Shown here piece after piece: positions 46,685 through 54,355 of a DNA stretch of 64,000 nucleotides (its first letter is position 1; every line of letters starts with the position of its first letter). Origin of the DNA: Leptospira meyeri. GTDB lineage: Bacteria; Spirochaetota; Leptospiria; Leptospirales; Leptospiraceae. The DNA is taken from the NCBI RefSeq assembly GCF_004368965.1, contig NZ_SORO01000001.1:2822001-2886000 (forward strand), written 5' to 3'. Under the pieces are notes generated by a model. The model ran no database searches. It was not told the DNA's origin and saw nothing but the letters and a program-made list of their open reading frames with translations. Both the position numbers and the translations under genes were made by a program.

Positions 46685-46911
46685 GTCAAAAACCAAATAC
46701 TAATGGAATAAATTCCAATAAGAACCGGAAAGGCCACCTTCCAAAACGGGTGAGCCGTTCTCAAATTCATAAATACAAAACAAATTAATAGAAACTTGAT
46801 CGCACTCATTAGAATCAAATTCCAAGTGGTTGGTAACAGGGAACCCATTCCATAAAAAGAATAATAAACAATACCCAAAAGAATAACGTAAGTAAGTAGA
46901 ATTGATTTCAT
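46681..46911 (-). CDS. norF: Cytochrome c oxidase subunit IV-like protein (NorF type)
   Basis: 76 residues from the ATG at 46911, which has AGGAG seven bases upstream; a TTG at 46917 is too close to that site. Three hydrophobic helices with the LMSAIKFLLICFVFMNLRTAHPFW stretch fit the small COX-IV-like subunits that accompany COX-III-like NorE. The role is assembly or stability of nitric oxide reductase in related systems. It lies ten bases after norE. Confidence 0.8.
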   Translation of the reverse strand: MKSILLTYVILLGIVYYSFYGMGSLLPTTWNLILMSAIKFLLICFVFMNLRTAHPFWKVAFPVLIGIYSISIWFLT

Positions 46912-46921
46912 CAACAAACTC

Positions 46922-47494
46922 CTAAAGAATTAAATACAAAGCCGGATATAATAATAACCAAATCAAATCACACATATGCCAAAATACGGCTCCGGCTTCT
47001 AAATTTTCGAATGAAATTGTTTTTCGGCTAATATAGATTATAAATAGAATGATGACCCCGACTACCACATGTAGATAATGAAATCCAGTGAGTAACCAAT
47101 AATAACTAAAAAACTGGCTTGATTCGAGACCAAATCCGAGTAACCACTTTTCACGAAACTCATAGAATTTAAGAAAAAGAAAGGCAAATCCAAAAAAGAT
47201 AGAAACAAATAACAAAAGTGTAAAAAACTTAAAATTGTTCCTTTCTCTGTAATACACTGCGGTTGCGATACAAAACCCGCTGGTGAGTAAAAATACAGTA
47301 TTCCAGAAAGCAAAAGATTTGTTTAAATGTGACTGCATATAAGTAAAAGCAGTGAGATCCTTTGACTTATCATATACAAGAGAGCCGATTCCTAAACAGA
47401 ATGTCAAAACTTCAACAAGGACAATCATCCAAATTAAAATTCCACCAGGTGGATACCATAACGATTGGTTTGTTTTTATGTTGTTTTCGTGCAT
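46922..47494 (-). CDS. norE: Heme-copper oxidase subunit III family protein (NorE type)
   Basis: 190 residues from the ATG at 47494, preceded by AAGGAG; the TTG at 47497 is less likely. Five hydrophobic helices with GGILIWMIVLVEVLTFCLG, LLTSGFCIATAVYYRE and YWLLTGFHYLHVVVGVIILF, the subunit III signatures, in the short form used by NorE. It is divergent from norCBQD across a 304-bp gap and is placed with norF as the accessory pair of the nitric oxide reductase. Confidence 0.87.
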   Translation of the reverse strand: MHENNIKTNQSLWYPPGGILIWMIVLVEVLTFCLGIGSLVYDKSKDLTAFTYMQSHLNKSFAFWNTVFLLTSGFCIATAVYYRERNNFKFFTLLLFVSIFFGFAFLFLKFYEFREKWLLGFGLESSQFFSYYWLLTGFHYLHVVVGVIILFIIYISRKTISFENLEAGAVFWHMCDLIWLLLYPALYLIL

Positions 47495-47729
47495 CAAAAT
47501 CTCCTTTTTTAAATTGTATTTGTAAATAATTGAATATTCAATTTCTTTAATTTTATGTATTCTATTCTAGCTTTAAGAGTATCTTAGGGTTTTCCCTTGG
47601 AAGTGAACAATTTGTACCTGCCGATTGTATTTGAACATAGTTCCTGATTGCTTCAATTGATTTCAGGTTTCAATTAACCGCTGTTCTTATATACATTCAT
47701 TATGTTATTAGAAAAATTCAAATTCGTAC

Positions 47730-47743
47730 TTGATATAAATCAA
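47730..47743 (+). promoter_or_regulatory. FNR/DNR-type box before norC
   Basis: TTGATATAAATCAA is a perfect TTGAT-N4-ATCAA site. If the transcript starts near 47778 the box centre is at -41.5, the class II position, and a TACAAT hexamer stands exactly at -12 to -7 (47766-47771). The Crp/Fnr regulator encoded at 53717 has the FNR-type recognition residues for this site. Confidence 0.85.
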
Positions 47744-47765
47744 TGCGGAAACTAAAATCTGCACC

Positions 47766-47771
47766 TACAAT
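47766..47771 (+). promoter_or_regulatory. Putative -10 hexamer of norC (TACAAT)
   Basis: It matches five of six consensus bases and lies at the spacing expected for an FNR-class-II promoter driven from the box at 47730-47743. AGGAGG follows before the norC ATG. Confidence 0.7.
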
Positions 47772-47798
47772 TCAAAAAATTGAAATTAGGAGGCAAGG

Positions 47799-48503
47799 AT
47801 GCTATCTAAATCGCAAGCCAGGGCGTTCTTTTTGGGAGGCACCTTTTTGTTCAGTGCTATCTTTGTGTTTCTCACTGTGGATACCTTGCGACAAAACGAT
47901 TCCCGAACCAATGTACAAAACATGACATCGGATGTTTTGAAGGGGAAGGAAATTTGGGAAAAAAACAATTGTATGGGTTGCCATACTTTGTTAGGTGAAG
48001 GTGCTTATTACGCTCCTGATTTGACAAAGGTTGTCGAAAGAAGAGGGGCCACTTGGATCGATGTGTTTTTAGACGATCCACAAGCAATGTTTCCTGGAGA
48101 ACGTAAGATGGTGAAATACAACTTCACTAAGGAAGAAAAGGGGCAAGTCATTGCCTTTCTTGATTGGGTAGGTAAAATTGATGCCAATGGATGGCCTCCA
48201 AAACCAAATATTCCCATCGATTCCATTGCCACGCCGCAAGTCCCTCAGACAAAATCGAATGCAGTTGCTATGCCTCAACCCGAAAAGTTTTCTCAACTTT
48301 GTGTCGCTTGTCACGCTGTAGGTGGGAAGGGTGGAAACGTTGGACCTGCACTTGATCATGTAGGTTCTAAGTTCGATTCTGATTATCTCAATCGTTGGTT
48401 ATCAGATCCACAAGCCATCAAACCGGGAACAAATATGCCGAAGTTACCGTTAACTGATCCAGAAAGAAAAGACATCGTTACTTATCTTTCGGCGTTGAAA
48501 TAA
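47799..48503 (+). CDS. norC: Nitric oxide reductase subunit C, with extra cytochrome c domain
   Basis: 234 residues, about 80 more than usual. An N-terminal helix (residues about 10-28) anchors it in the inner membrane. The first c-type domain has CMGCH (C58, C61, H62) followed by the NorC signature TLLGEGAYYAPDL. A second heme site, CVACH (C168, C171, H172), with M213 in NMPKLPL as likely axial ligand, forms an added class I cytochrome c domain joined by a Pro-rich linker. NorC passes electrons to NorB; the added heme suggests a longer electron path or a built-in donor. It starts with AGGAGG upstream and leads norCBQD. Confidence 0.93.
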   Translation: MLSKSQARAFFLGGTFLFSAIFVFLTVDTLRQNDSRTNVQNMTSDVLKGKEIWEKNNCMGCHTLLGEGAYYAPDLTKVVERRGATWIDVFLDDPQAMFPGERKMVKYNFTKEEKGQVIAFLDWVGKIDANGWPPKPNIPIDSIATPQVPQTKSNAVAMPQPEKFSQLCVACHAVGGKGGNVGPALDHVGSKFDSDYLNRWLSDPQAIKPGTNMPKLPLTDPERKDIVTYLSALK

Positions 48504-48512
48504 GGAGAAACA

Positions 48513-49862
48513 ATGAGATTCCAATCACAAAAGGTCGCATATTGGTTCTTTGCAACTTGTATGTTACTCTTATCTTTACAAATCGTTTATGGCTTTATTA
48601 TGGGTTTTGCTCGTATTGGCTTTGATGGATTACATGATTATATTCCATTTAATACCGCTCGTGCCACACATACAAATTTGCTCGTAGTATGGTTGTTAAC
48701 TGGCTTTATGGGAGCTGCTTACTATATCATTCCAGAAGAATCTGATAGAGAGTTGTACAGTGTTAAACTTGCTTACATCCAACTTCTTTCTTGGGTTGTT
48801 GTTGGAGTGATTGCCATCATTGGATTTCACTTCAATTGGTGGGAAGGTCGTAAGTTCTTAGAAATTCCAAGGCCACTTGATTACTTGGTTGTTGTGAATG
48901 TTTTAACATTTTTGTTCAACATCGCCATGACCATCTGGGAGGCTAAAAAAAGAAGCACAACGCAACTTGTTCTTTTCTTTGGTCTGTTATGTGCGGCTCT
49001 GCTTTATTTGCCAGGAATGATCTACTTCGACAACCAAACACTCGATTCCTACTTTCGTTGGTGGGTAGTGCATCTTTGGGTGGAAGGAGTTTGGGAACTC
49101 ATTATGGGTGGTATCCTTGCTTTTTTACTCATCAAACTTACCGGAGTGGACAGGGAAGTCATTGAAAAATGGCTCTACGTGGTTGTCGGTTTAACATTCC
49201 TTTCGGGAATTCTTGGGACTGGACACCACTACTACTGGATCGGAACTCCTAAATACTGGCTTATGGTTGGTGGAATTTTTTCTGCTTTGGAACCACTTGC
49301 TTTTCTTGGAATGGCGATTTGGGCCCTCAATATGTATCGTAAAAAAGGAAAAAACCATCCTAACAAAATTGCTCTCTATTGGACTTTGGGGAGTGCAATG
49401 ATGTCTTTTATCGGTGCGGGATTCCTTGGTTTTGCTCATACATGGCCTGCCGTCAACCAATGGACTCACGGAACACTCATCACTGCAATGCATGGACACC
49501 TTGCCTTCTGGGGAGCCTACGCTATGTTAGTGTTAGCCGTAATATCCTACGCAATGCCAAATCTGACAGGAAGAAAATTGTTTACAGGAATGTCTGGATA
49601 TCTAGCATTTTGGGCTTCGAACATAGGAATGTTGGGAATGACTGGAGCTCTCGCTGTTGCCGGAATCACACAAGTGTATCTTGAGCGTAAATTGGGTATG
49701 GATTTTCTTGTGGTTCAGAAAGAAATTGTTTTCCATTTTATTGGAATGTTACTTGCTGCCACATTATTTACAGTTGGGATCACTTACTTTATCGTGGATT
49801 TCATTCGACATGGCCTTCCGTCAGACGAAGCTGTTGGGAAAAACGTCGGTGATCTCGATTAA
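48513..49862 (+). CDS. norB: Nitric oxide reductase subunit B (catalytic)
   Basis: 449 residues with 12 helices, reducing 2 NO to N2O at a heme b3-FeB centre. Visible ligands are His in ARATHTNLLVVW (heme b), HLWVEGVWELI with FeB His and the catalytic Glu pair, GTGHHYYWIG (two FeB His), and AMHGHLAFWG (heme b3 and heme b His). The WVEGVWE motif shows it is a cNor type and not an oxidase. It uses NorC as electron donor and has no N-terminal quinol-oxidising extension. It lies nine bases after norC. Confidence 0.96.
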   Translation: MRFQSQKVAYWFFATCMLLLSLQIVYGFIMGFARIGFDGLHDYIPFNTARATHTNLLVVWLLTGFMGAAYYIIPEESDRELYSVKLAYIQLLSWVVVGVIAIIGFHFNWWEGRKFLEIPRPLDYLVVVNVLTFLFNIAMTIWEAKKRSTTQLVLFFGLLCAALLYLPGMIYFDNQTLDSYFRWWVVHLWVEGVWELIMGGILAFLLIKLTGVDREVIEKWLYVVVGLTFLSGILGTGHHYYWIGTPKYWLMVGGIFSALEPLAFLGMAIWALNMYRKKGKNHPNKIALYWTLGSAMMSFIGAGFLGFAHTWPAVNQWTHGTLITAMHGHLAFWGAYAMLVLAVISYAMPNLTGRKLFTGMSGYLAFWASNIGMLGMTGALAVAGITQVYLERKLGMDFLVVQKEIVFHFIGMLLAATLFTVGITYFIVDFIRHGLPSDEAVGKNVGDLD

Positions 49863-49865
49863 TTT

Positions 49866-50648
49866 ATGTTAACGAAGAAAGCACCCTATTACGAACCAAT
49901 CGGTAAGGAAATAGAAATCTTTCAAATGGCGGCAGAGAATTCTCTGCCGCTTTTATTGAAAGGTCCTACTGGATCTGGTAAGTCACGATTTTTAGAGTAT
50001 ATGGCTCATACGTTAGGCCGAAGACTCATCACCATTCTTTGTAACGACGAAACATCTTCTGTTGATTTAGTGGGAAGATTTTTAGTGAAAGGGGCAGATA
50101 CCATTTGGGTGGATGGGCCTTTGACAACAGGAGTCAAAGAAGGAGCCATTGTCTATTTAGATGAGGTTGCAGAGGCAAGACCAGACACTCTTGTAACCAT
50201 TCACTCCTTAACAGACCATCGTCGTACTTTATTTTTAGAAAGGAAAAATGAAGAGATCCAAGCGCATCCTGACTTTTTACTTGTAGCTTCCTATAATCCA
50301 GGATACCAAAGAGGATTTAAAGAATTAAAACCTTCCACCAAACAACGGTTTCTTGGAATGGACTTTCCTTATCCGAAAGCTTCTGTAGAAGAAAAAATCA
50401 TCGTGGGAGAAACTGGAATTAGTGATTCTATATCGAAAAAACTAGTCCAATTTGCAGGTTTGGTTAGAAACAAATCGGAGTTAGGTTTGGCAGAAACGGT
50501 ATCGACAAGATTACTTGTTTCTTGTGCTAAGTTGATGGCAAAAGGTCTGCCAGCGCGTTTGGCAGGAAGAACTGCAATTATTTTGCCACTCTCGGACGAT
50601 TCGGATACTGTCGCAGCTTTACAAGATAGTTTTGATCTAATTTTTTAG
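49866..50648 (+). CDS. norQ: NorQ/CbbQ-type AAA+ ATPase
   Basis: 260 residues. Walker A is GPTGSGKSRF, Walker B IVYLDEVAEARPD, and sensor 1 lies in LLVASYNPGYQ. NorQ works with NorD as a MoxR-type chaperone pair that loads or activates the FeB metal centre of NorB. It follows norB by three bases and precedes norD by nine, as expected. Confidence 0.94.
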   Translation: MLTKKAPYYEPIGKEIEIFQMAAENSLPLLLKGPTGSGKSRFLEYMAHTLGRRLITILCNDETSSVDLVGRFLVKGADTIWVDGPLTTGVKEGAIVYLDEVAEARPDTLVTIHSLTDHRRTLFLERKNEEIQAHPDFLLVASYNPGYQRGFKELKPSTKQRFLGMDFPYPKASVEEKIIVGETGISDSISKKLVQFAGLVRNKSELGLAETVSTRLLVSCAKLMAKGLPARLAGRTAIILPLSDDSDTVAALQDSFDLIF

Positions 50649-50657
50649 GACAATTCA

Positions 50658-52430
50658 TTGGAATGGGACCAATTTGTATTCTACCAAGGCCATAAACTTT
50701 GGAAAAAAATTCGTAATAAGCTAACTCCACCAAATCCGTATTATGCGTATCAAATGGGTTTGGAGGAAATTCGAATCCTTCGTTATTTGCAAACCTTAAA
50801 AAAAGAACCTACCACTTTGATTCTTGGTGGTGAAACAATTTCTCTTGGCCAAAATTATTTAAAATTTCCTGAAGAAGTATATTGGTTCTTATCTGAAACC
50901 AGTTCTAAAAAATTTGTTCGTATCTACTTAGCGTATCTTTCTTTTCTTTCGAATGATAAAGAAGTAAAAAAAAGAAAGAAAGAGAATCATCAAAAAATAA
51001 ATGAGGAAATATCGCTAACAGAAGAAAATTTTTTCTATCAGTTTCGAAGGTTCTTAAAAGTATTTCCTGGTATTCAAACTGATTGGAAAGAAATTAAAAA
51101 GGAAAGAATTGAGATTCGAAAAAAAGATCCAATCCAATACAAAAAAATCACTTCACTTTTAATTCAATCGTCTTCCTCTGTTTCCGATCTGAAACATGAG
51201 TTTCCAATAGGAAAAGATTTTATATCACAAACTGATAAACAAAAAATTAAGTCGAAAGAATCAAAACAAAAATTGGATCCGAGTGATGCCGAAGTTTTGG
51301 AAGTGGATGAGAAAAAAATCGAGGAATATACATTAGGTCATAATTTTGAAAAAATAGAAACGGTCGAAGAGTTTGATGGGCAGTGGCGTGATATAGATGG
51401 GGAAGAAGATATGGAGGAAGAAGAAGCCTTACAAGAGCTAAACTTAAAACATATCATTCGCACAGAAGACCCCGTGCATACCACTCGAAGAAGTGAATCT
51501 GGGGCCGGAACGACACTTGAAATCTTAGATGAAACTTACCTGGGAAACCGTTTTTCCTATCCTGAATGGGATTATAAATTAAAAAACTATAAACCAAATT
51601 ATTGTAATGTCATTGAAGAATTTCCAAATGAAAAAGACGTTTCCTACACAAAACATGTATTAGAAAAACAAAATTCTACTTTGATTCATCTTAAAAAGAA
51701 AATGATGGCACTTCTAAACCAAACAAGAATCAAAAAACGATTGGTTTCGGGAGAAGATATTGATTTGGATGCACTTGTGGATCGTTATGCGGATATCAAG
51801 GCTAAGATTAGCCCATCGGAATCTATTTATATGAATCCCATTCGGGATGTATCTGATTTGGCTTTGTATTTTTTAGTTGATTTGAGTTTATCCACTGATT
51901 CTTGGATCCAAGAAAAACGTGTATTAGATGTAGAAAGAGAAAGTTTACTTCTGTTTTCTGAATGTTTAGAGGATTTAAAAATTCCATTTGGAATTGCTGG
52001 TTTTTATTCTAGGACTCGCAATTTTAATCAATTGATTCATTTGAAACAACTTTCCGAACCTTGGCTAAGTGCACGCGATCGTTTAGGTCCTCTTTCTCCC
52101 ATTGGGTACACTCGAGTAGGTCCTTCTCTTCGTCATGTTAATTCTATTCTAAAGGATACTTCTTATAAACAGAAGTGGATCATCCTCATCACAGACGCAC
52201 GGCCTAATGATTATGATCAATATGAAGGAAAATATGGCATTGAGGATGTCAATAAAGCAGTCGGTGAATGTTTGTTAAATGGAGTTCAGGTCTACACATT
52301 AGCAATCGGAACTGAAGAAAAGCCAACGATTCCTGCGATGATGAGAAATGCCAGCTACCAAATGTTATTCCACCCGGAAAGGCTCCTCGATTCTCTCCAA
52401 GAGTTTTTTCGAAGAGCCATAAAAGTATAA
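50658..52430 (+). CDS. norD: NorD, von Willebrand factor A domain protein
   Basis: 590 residues from TTG 50658, with AGGA upstream and no ATG close by. The C-terminal third is a VWA domain with the MIDAS motif FLVDLSLSTDSW and a second metal Thr in a GYTRVGPSLRH stretch, then IILITDARPNDYDQYEG. The middle part (about 200-330) is highly charged. NorD partners NorQ in metal-site activation of NorB. The VWA fold and position after norQ make the call secure. It is convergent with nnrS, ten bases apart. Confidence 0.93.
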   Translation: MEWDQFVFYQGHKLWKKIRNKLTPPNPYYAYQMGLEEIRILRYLQTLKKEPTTLILGGETISLGQNYLKFPEEVYWFLSETSSKKFVRIYLAYLSFLSNDKEVKKRKKENHQKINEEISLTEENFFYQFRRFLKVFPGIQTDWKEIKKERIEIRKKDPIQYKKITSLLIQSSSSVSDLKHEFPIGKDFISQTDKQKIKSKESKQKLDPSDAEVLEVDEKKIEEYTLGHNFEKIETVEEFDGQWRDIDGEEDMEEEEALQELNLKHIIRTEDPVHTTRRSESGAGTTLEILDETYLGNRFSYPEWDYKLKNYKPNYCNVIEEFPNEKDVSYTKHVLEKQNSTLIHLKKKMMALLNQTRIKKRLVSGEDIDLDALVDRYADIKAKISPSESIYMNPIRDVSDLALYFLVDLSLSTDSWIQEKRVLDVERESLLLFSECLEDLKIPFGIAGFYSRTRNFNQLIHLKQLSEPWLSARDRLGPLSPIGYTRVGPSLRHVNSILKDTSYKQKWIILITDARPNDYDQYEGKYGIEDVNKAVGECLLNGVQVYTLAIGTEEKPTIPAMMRNASYQMLFHPERLLDSLQEFFRRAIKV

Positions 52431-52439
52431 CCAAAACCT

Positions 52440-53666
52440 TTAAGATGGTTTTCCGTCTGGTCTTGGACAAAACAGTATTTTTGTGTATTGGATGATAAAC
52501 AATACAAAAGAAAAAATCCAAGCGATACCGGAAAGGTGGTAAGCCAAATTGTATTTTCCAATGAGAGGGAGAAATACTCTAACAACTACTGCAAAATTTA
52601 GGATGAGATATGCAAATACGGTGAGTGGAGATGCCACAATACTTCTTCCTGTATGGCCTAAACTCACACGTGTGATCATTCCATAGATAAAAACTCCTAT
52701 CCCACCAACTGTCAAACTGTGGACTGCGGAAGAAACAGGAAAGTATCCCAAAGAAACAAGGCTATACAATAAAAATCCTAAACAAACCCAGAAGTAACCA
52801 GTATACAAAATCCAAAGGATGGGTTTTTTATAGGATTTCCAAGGTTTCCATGAAAGGTAACGGATCAGATTGGTAACAAACAAAGAAAAACTTACTAAAA
52901 AAGTGAAGAAAAGTATCGCACTACCATAATTGATTTTCGTAATATCAATGTTAAATGATTCAAAATTTACTAAATAACCTTGTGCCATTTGAGAAACATA
53001 AAATACAAATGGCAAGTATAAGATAATCGTTTCTAATTTAGGCATTCTTTTGAACGAATATCCAGGAATGACTACTCCGGAGAAAAAGGGGACTACGCGT
53101 CCTCCAATGATGAAGATTAGGAATAGGATCACAAAAATACTTAAATGAATGTATAATAAAGTTTTTTCTGAATCCAGCACCGATCTTGCCGAAAACCCTG
53201 CTAACAAATGAAATACGGTGAATAGTCCATAATGATATAAAATAGGACGGTTGTGTTTCTGGGTTGGAACGATTAATTTGGGATAGAGCAAAAGAATGAC
53301 CATCAAATCGGAACTGATGTCTAAACCGAATGATAAATAGGATACAAAACCCAGAGGATACATCGAAAATCTACCTAAAGTCCAAAAAAGAAGGAAGTAA
53401 AATAGGTTTTTTCCTTTTAAGATGCTAGAGTTTGTCCAATTTTGAACTGCAGTAAAAAGGAATCCAAGGACAATTGCTTTGGAAAATCCAAAGACCATTT
53501 CATAAGAATGCCAATGAATGGAGTTAATTTGAATCGGATTGTTTATCGTATTTGAAAGTATTAATAACCAAAGTGCGATCACTACAATACCATAAACCGA
53601 ACCGAACCAAAAAAAAGGTCGGAAGGCAGTATTCCATAAACTCCACTGAAAAAAAGAAATCTTCAT
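52440..53666 (-). CDS. nnrS: NnrS family membrane protein
   Basis: 408 residues with about 12 membrane helices. FRPFFWFGSVYGIVVIALWL at the start, HWHSYEMVFGFSKAIVLGFL near residue 50, IIGGRVVPFFSGVVIPGYS and the C-terminal AVHSLTVGGIGVFIYGMITRVSLGHTGR are the family signatures, with His residues placed for heme/copper binding. NnrS protects cells from nitric oxide stress. It lies 50 bp downstream of the Crp/Fnr gene, the gap holding an FNR box, and faces norD. Confidence 0.93.
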   Translation of the reverse strand: MKISFFQWSLWNTAFRPFFWFGSVYGIVVIALWLLILSNTINNPIQINSIHWHSYEMVFGFSKAIVLGFLFTAVQNWTNSSILKGKNLFYFLLFWTLGRFSMYPLGFVSYLSFGLDISSDLMVILLLYPKLIVPTQKHNRPILYHYGLFTVFHLLAGFSARSVLDSEKTLLYIHLSIFVILFLIFIIGGRVVPFFSGVVIPGYSFKRMPKLETIILYLPFVFYVSQMAQGYLVNFESFNIDITKINYGSAILFFTFLVSFSLFVTNLIRYLSWKPWKSYKKPILWILYTGYFWVCLGFLLYSLVSLGYFPVSSAVHSLTVGGIGVFIYGMITRVSLGHTGRSIVASPLTVFAYLILNFAVVVRVFLPLIGKYNLAYHLSGIAWIFSFVLFIIQYTKILFCPRPDGKPS

Positions 53667-53699
53667 GATTCGATCCTAATGGAAATTAGAATCATTTCA

Positions 53700-53713
53700 T
53701 TGATTCAAATCAA
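53700..53713 (-). promoter_or_regulatory. FNR/DNR-type box between crp-like gene and nnrS
   Basis: TTGATTCAAATCAA is a second perfect TTGAT-N4-ATCAA site, 34 bp before the nnrS ATG. Class II spacing from this box would put the transcript start at the start codon itself, at odds with the AGGATC ribosome site, so the mode of action is unclear. Confidence 0.78.
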
Positions 53714-53716
53714 GAA

Positions 53717-54343
53717 CTAAGCCAAAATTTTAAGTAAACCTTCTTTGTCCAAAATGGAAATTTCGCCTTTTTGGTTATCGATAAGGCCTTGTTCTTTTAA
53801 TTGTTTTAGAATTCTGGAAAATGTTTCTGGTCTTAAGTAGAGAAGAGATGCCATTTGTGTTTGTTTTAATGCCAGAGAATCTGGCGTTCCATAAAATAAA
53901 AAATGCGCCACCCTTTGCATTGCATCCATCGTTAGTCCACGATTGATTGCTAAATTTAATGTATCAATTTTATTCATCAATGAGTGCATTAGAATATGAT
54001 TTAATTCGATATTCTTGTGAATGCGTGTTTGTACTTCCGAAAGCGGCATTCTCAAGATTGTGCTACTTTTCGTGAATCTGCCAGATGCAGGATAAGGAAT
54101 ACCTTGGATGACTGCCCACTCGGCAATGATACTGACTGGCCGAAAGAATGTTAAGGTTACTTCATTCATGTTTCCATCGTATTTGAATACTTGGAGATCA
54201 CCTGAAACGAGTAGATCCATGTAAGCAACTGGATCACCACCATGAAATAAAAATTCGTCTTTTGAGAATGTGAGTTCCTGACAACCTTCAAAGGCTTTCC
54301 TTAATGAATCCGGATTTGGTTGTGTTAGATACTTTATTATCAT
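53717..54343 (-). CDS. Crp/Fnr family regulator, probably NO-responsive (DNR-like)
   Basis: 208 residues: an N-terminal cyclic-nucleotide-fold domain (about 10-115), a long dimer helix, and a C-terminal winged helix. The recognition helix RPETFSRILKQL keeps the E-xx-SR residues with which FNR reads TTGAT, and two perfect such sites flank the nor genes. There is only one Cys (C21), so no FNR-type iron-sulphur cluster can form, which fits heme-using DNR/NNR regulators of nitric oxide genes. It lies 12 bp after a 7TMR-DISM gene and 50 bp before nnrS on the same strand. Confidence 0.9.
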   Translation of the reverse strand: MIIKYLTQPNPDSLRKAFEGCQELTFSKDEFLFHGGDPVAYMDLLVSGDLQVFKYDGNMNEVTLTFFRPVSIIAEWAVIQGIPYPASGRFTKSSTILRMPLSEVQTRIHKNIELNHILMHSLMNKIDTLNLAINRGLTMDAMQRVAHFLFYGTPDSLALKQTQMASLLYLRPETFSRILKQLKEQGLIDNQKGEISILDKEGLLKILA

Positions 54344-54355
54344 GAAATGTATCTT

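Larger units (their letters stand above)
47495..47798. other. Divergent regulatory region norE/norC
   Basis: 304 bp without a gene, AT-rich. It contains the FNR-type box and -10 hexamer for norC listed separately, and a 14-bp palindrome ATTGAATATTCAAT at 47529-47542, 34 bp before the norE start; its half-site spacing does not match the FNR box. Nothing else is evident. Confidence 0.7.

Noticed and set aside
47529..47542. ATTGAATATTCAAT palindrome as an FNR box for norEF
   Set aside because: The half-sites are too close together (TTGA-N4-TCAA instead of TTGA-N6-TCAA), so it is not the FNR/DNR site found before norC.
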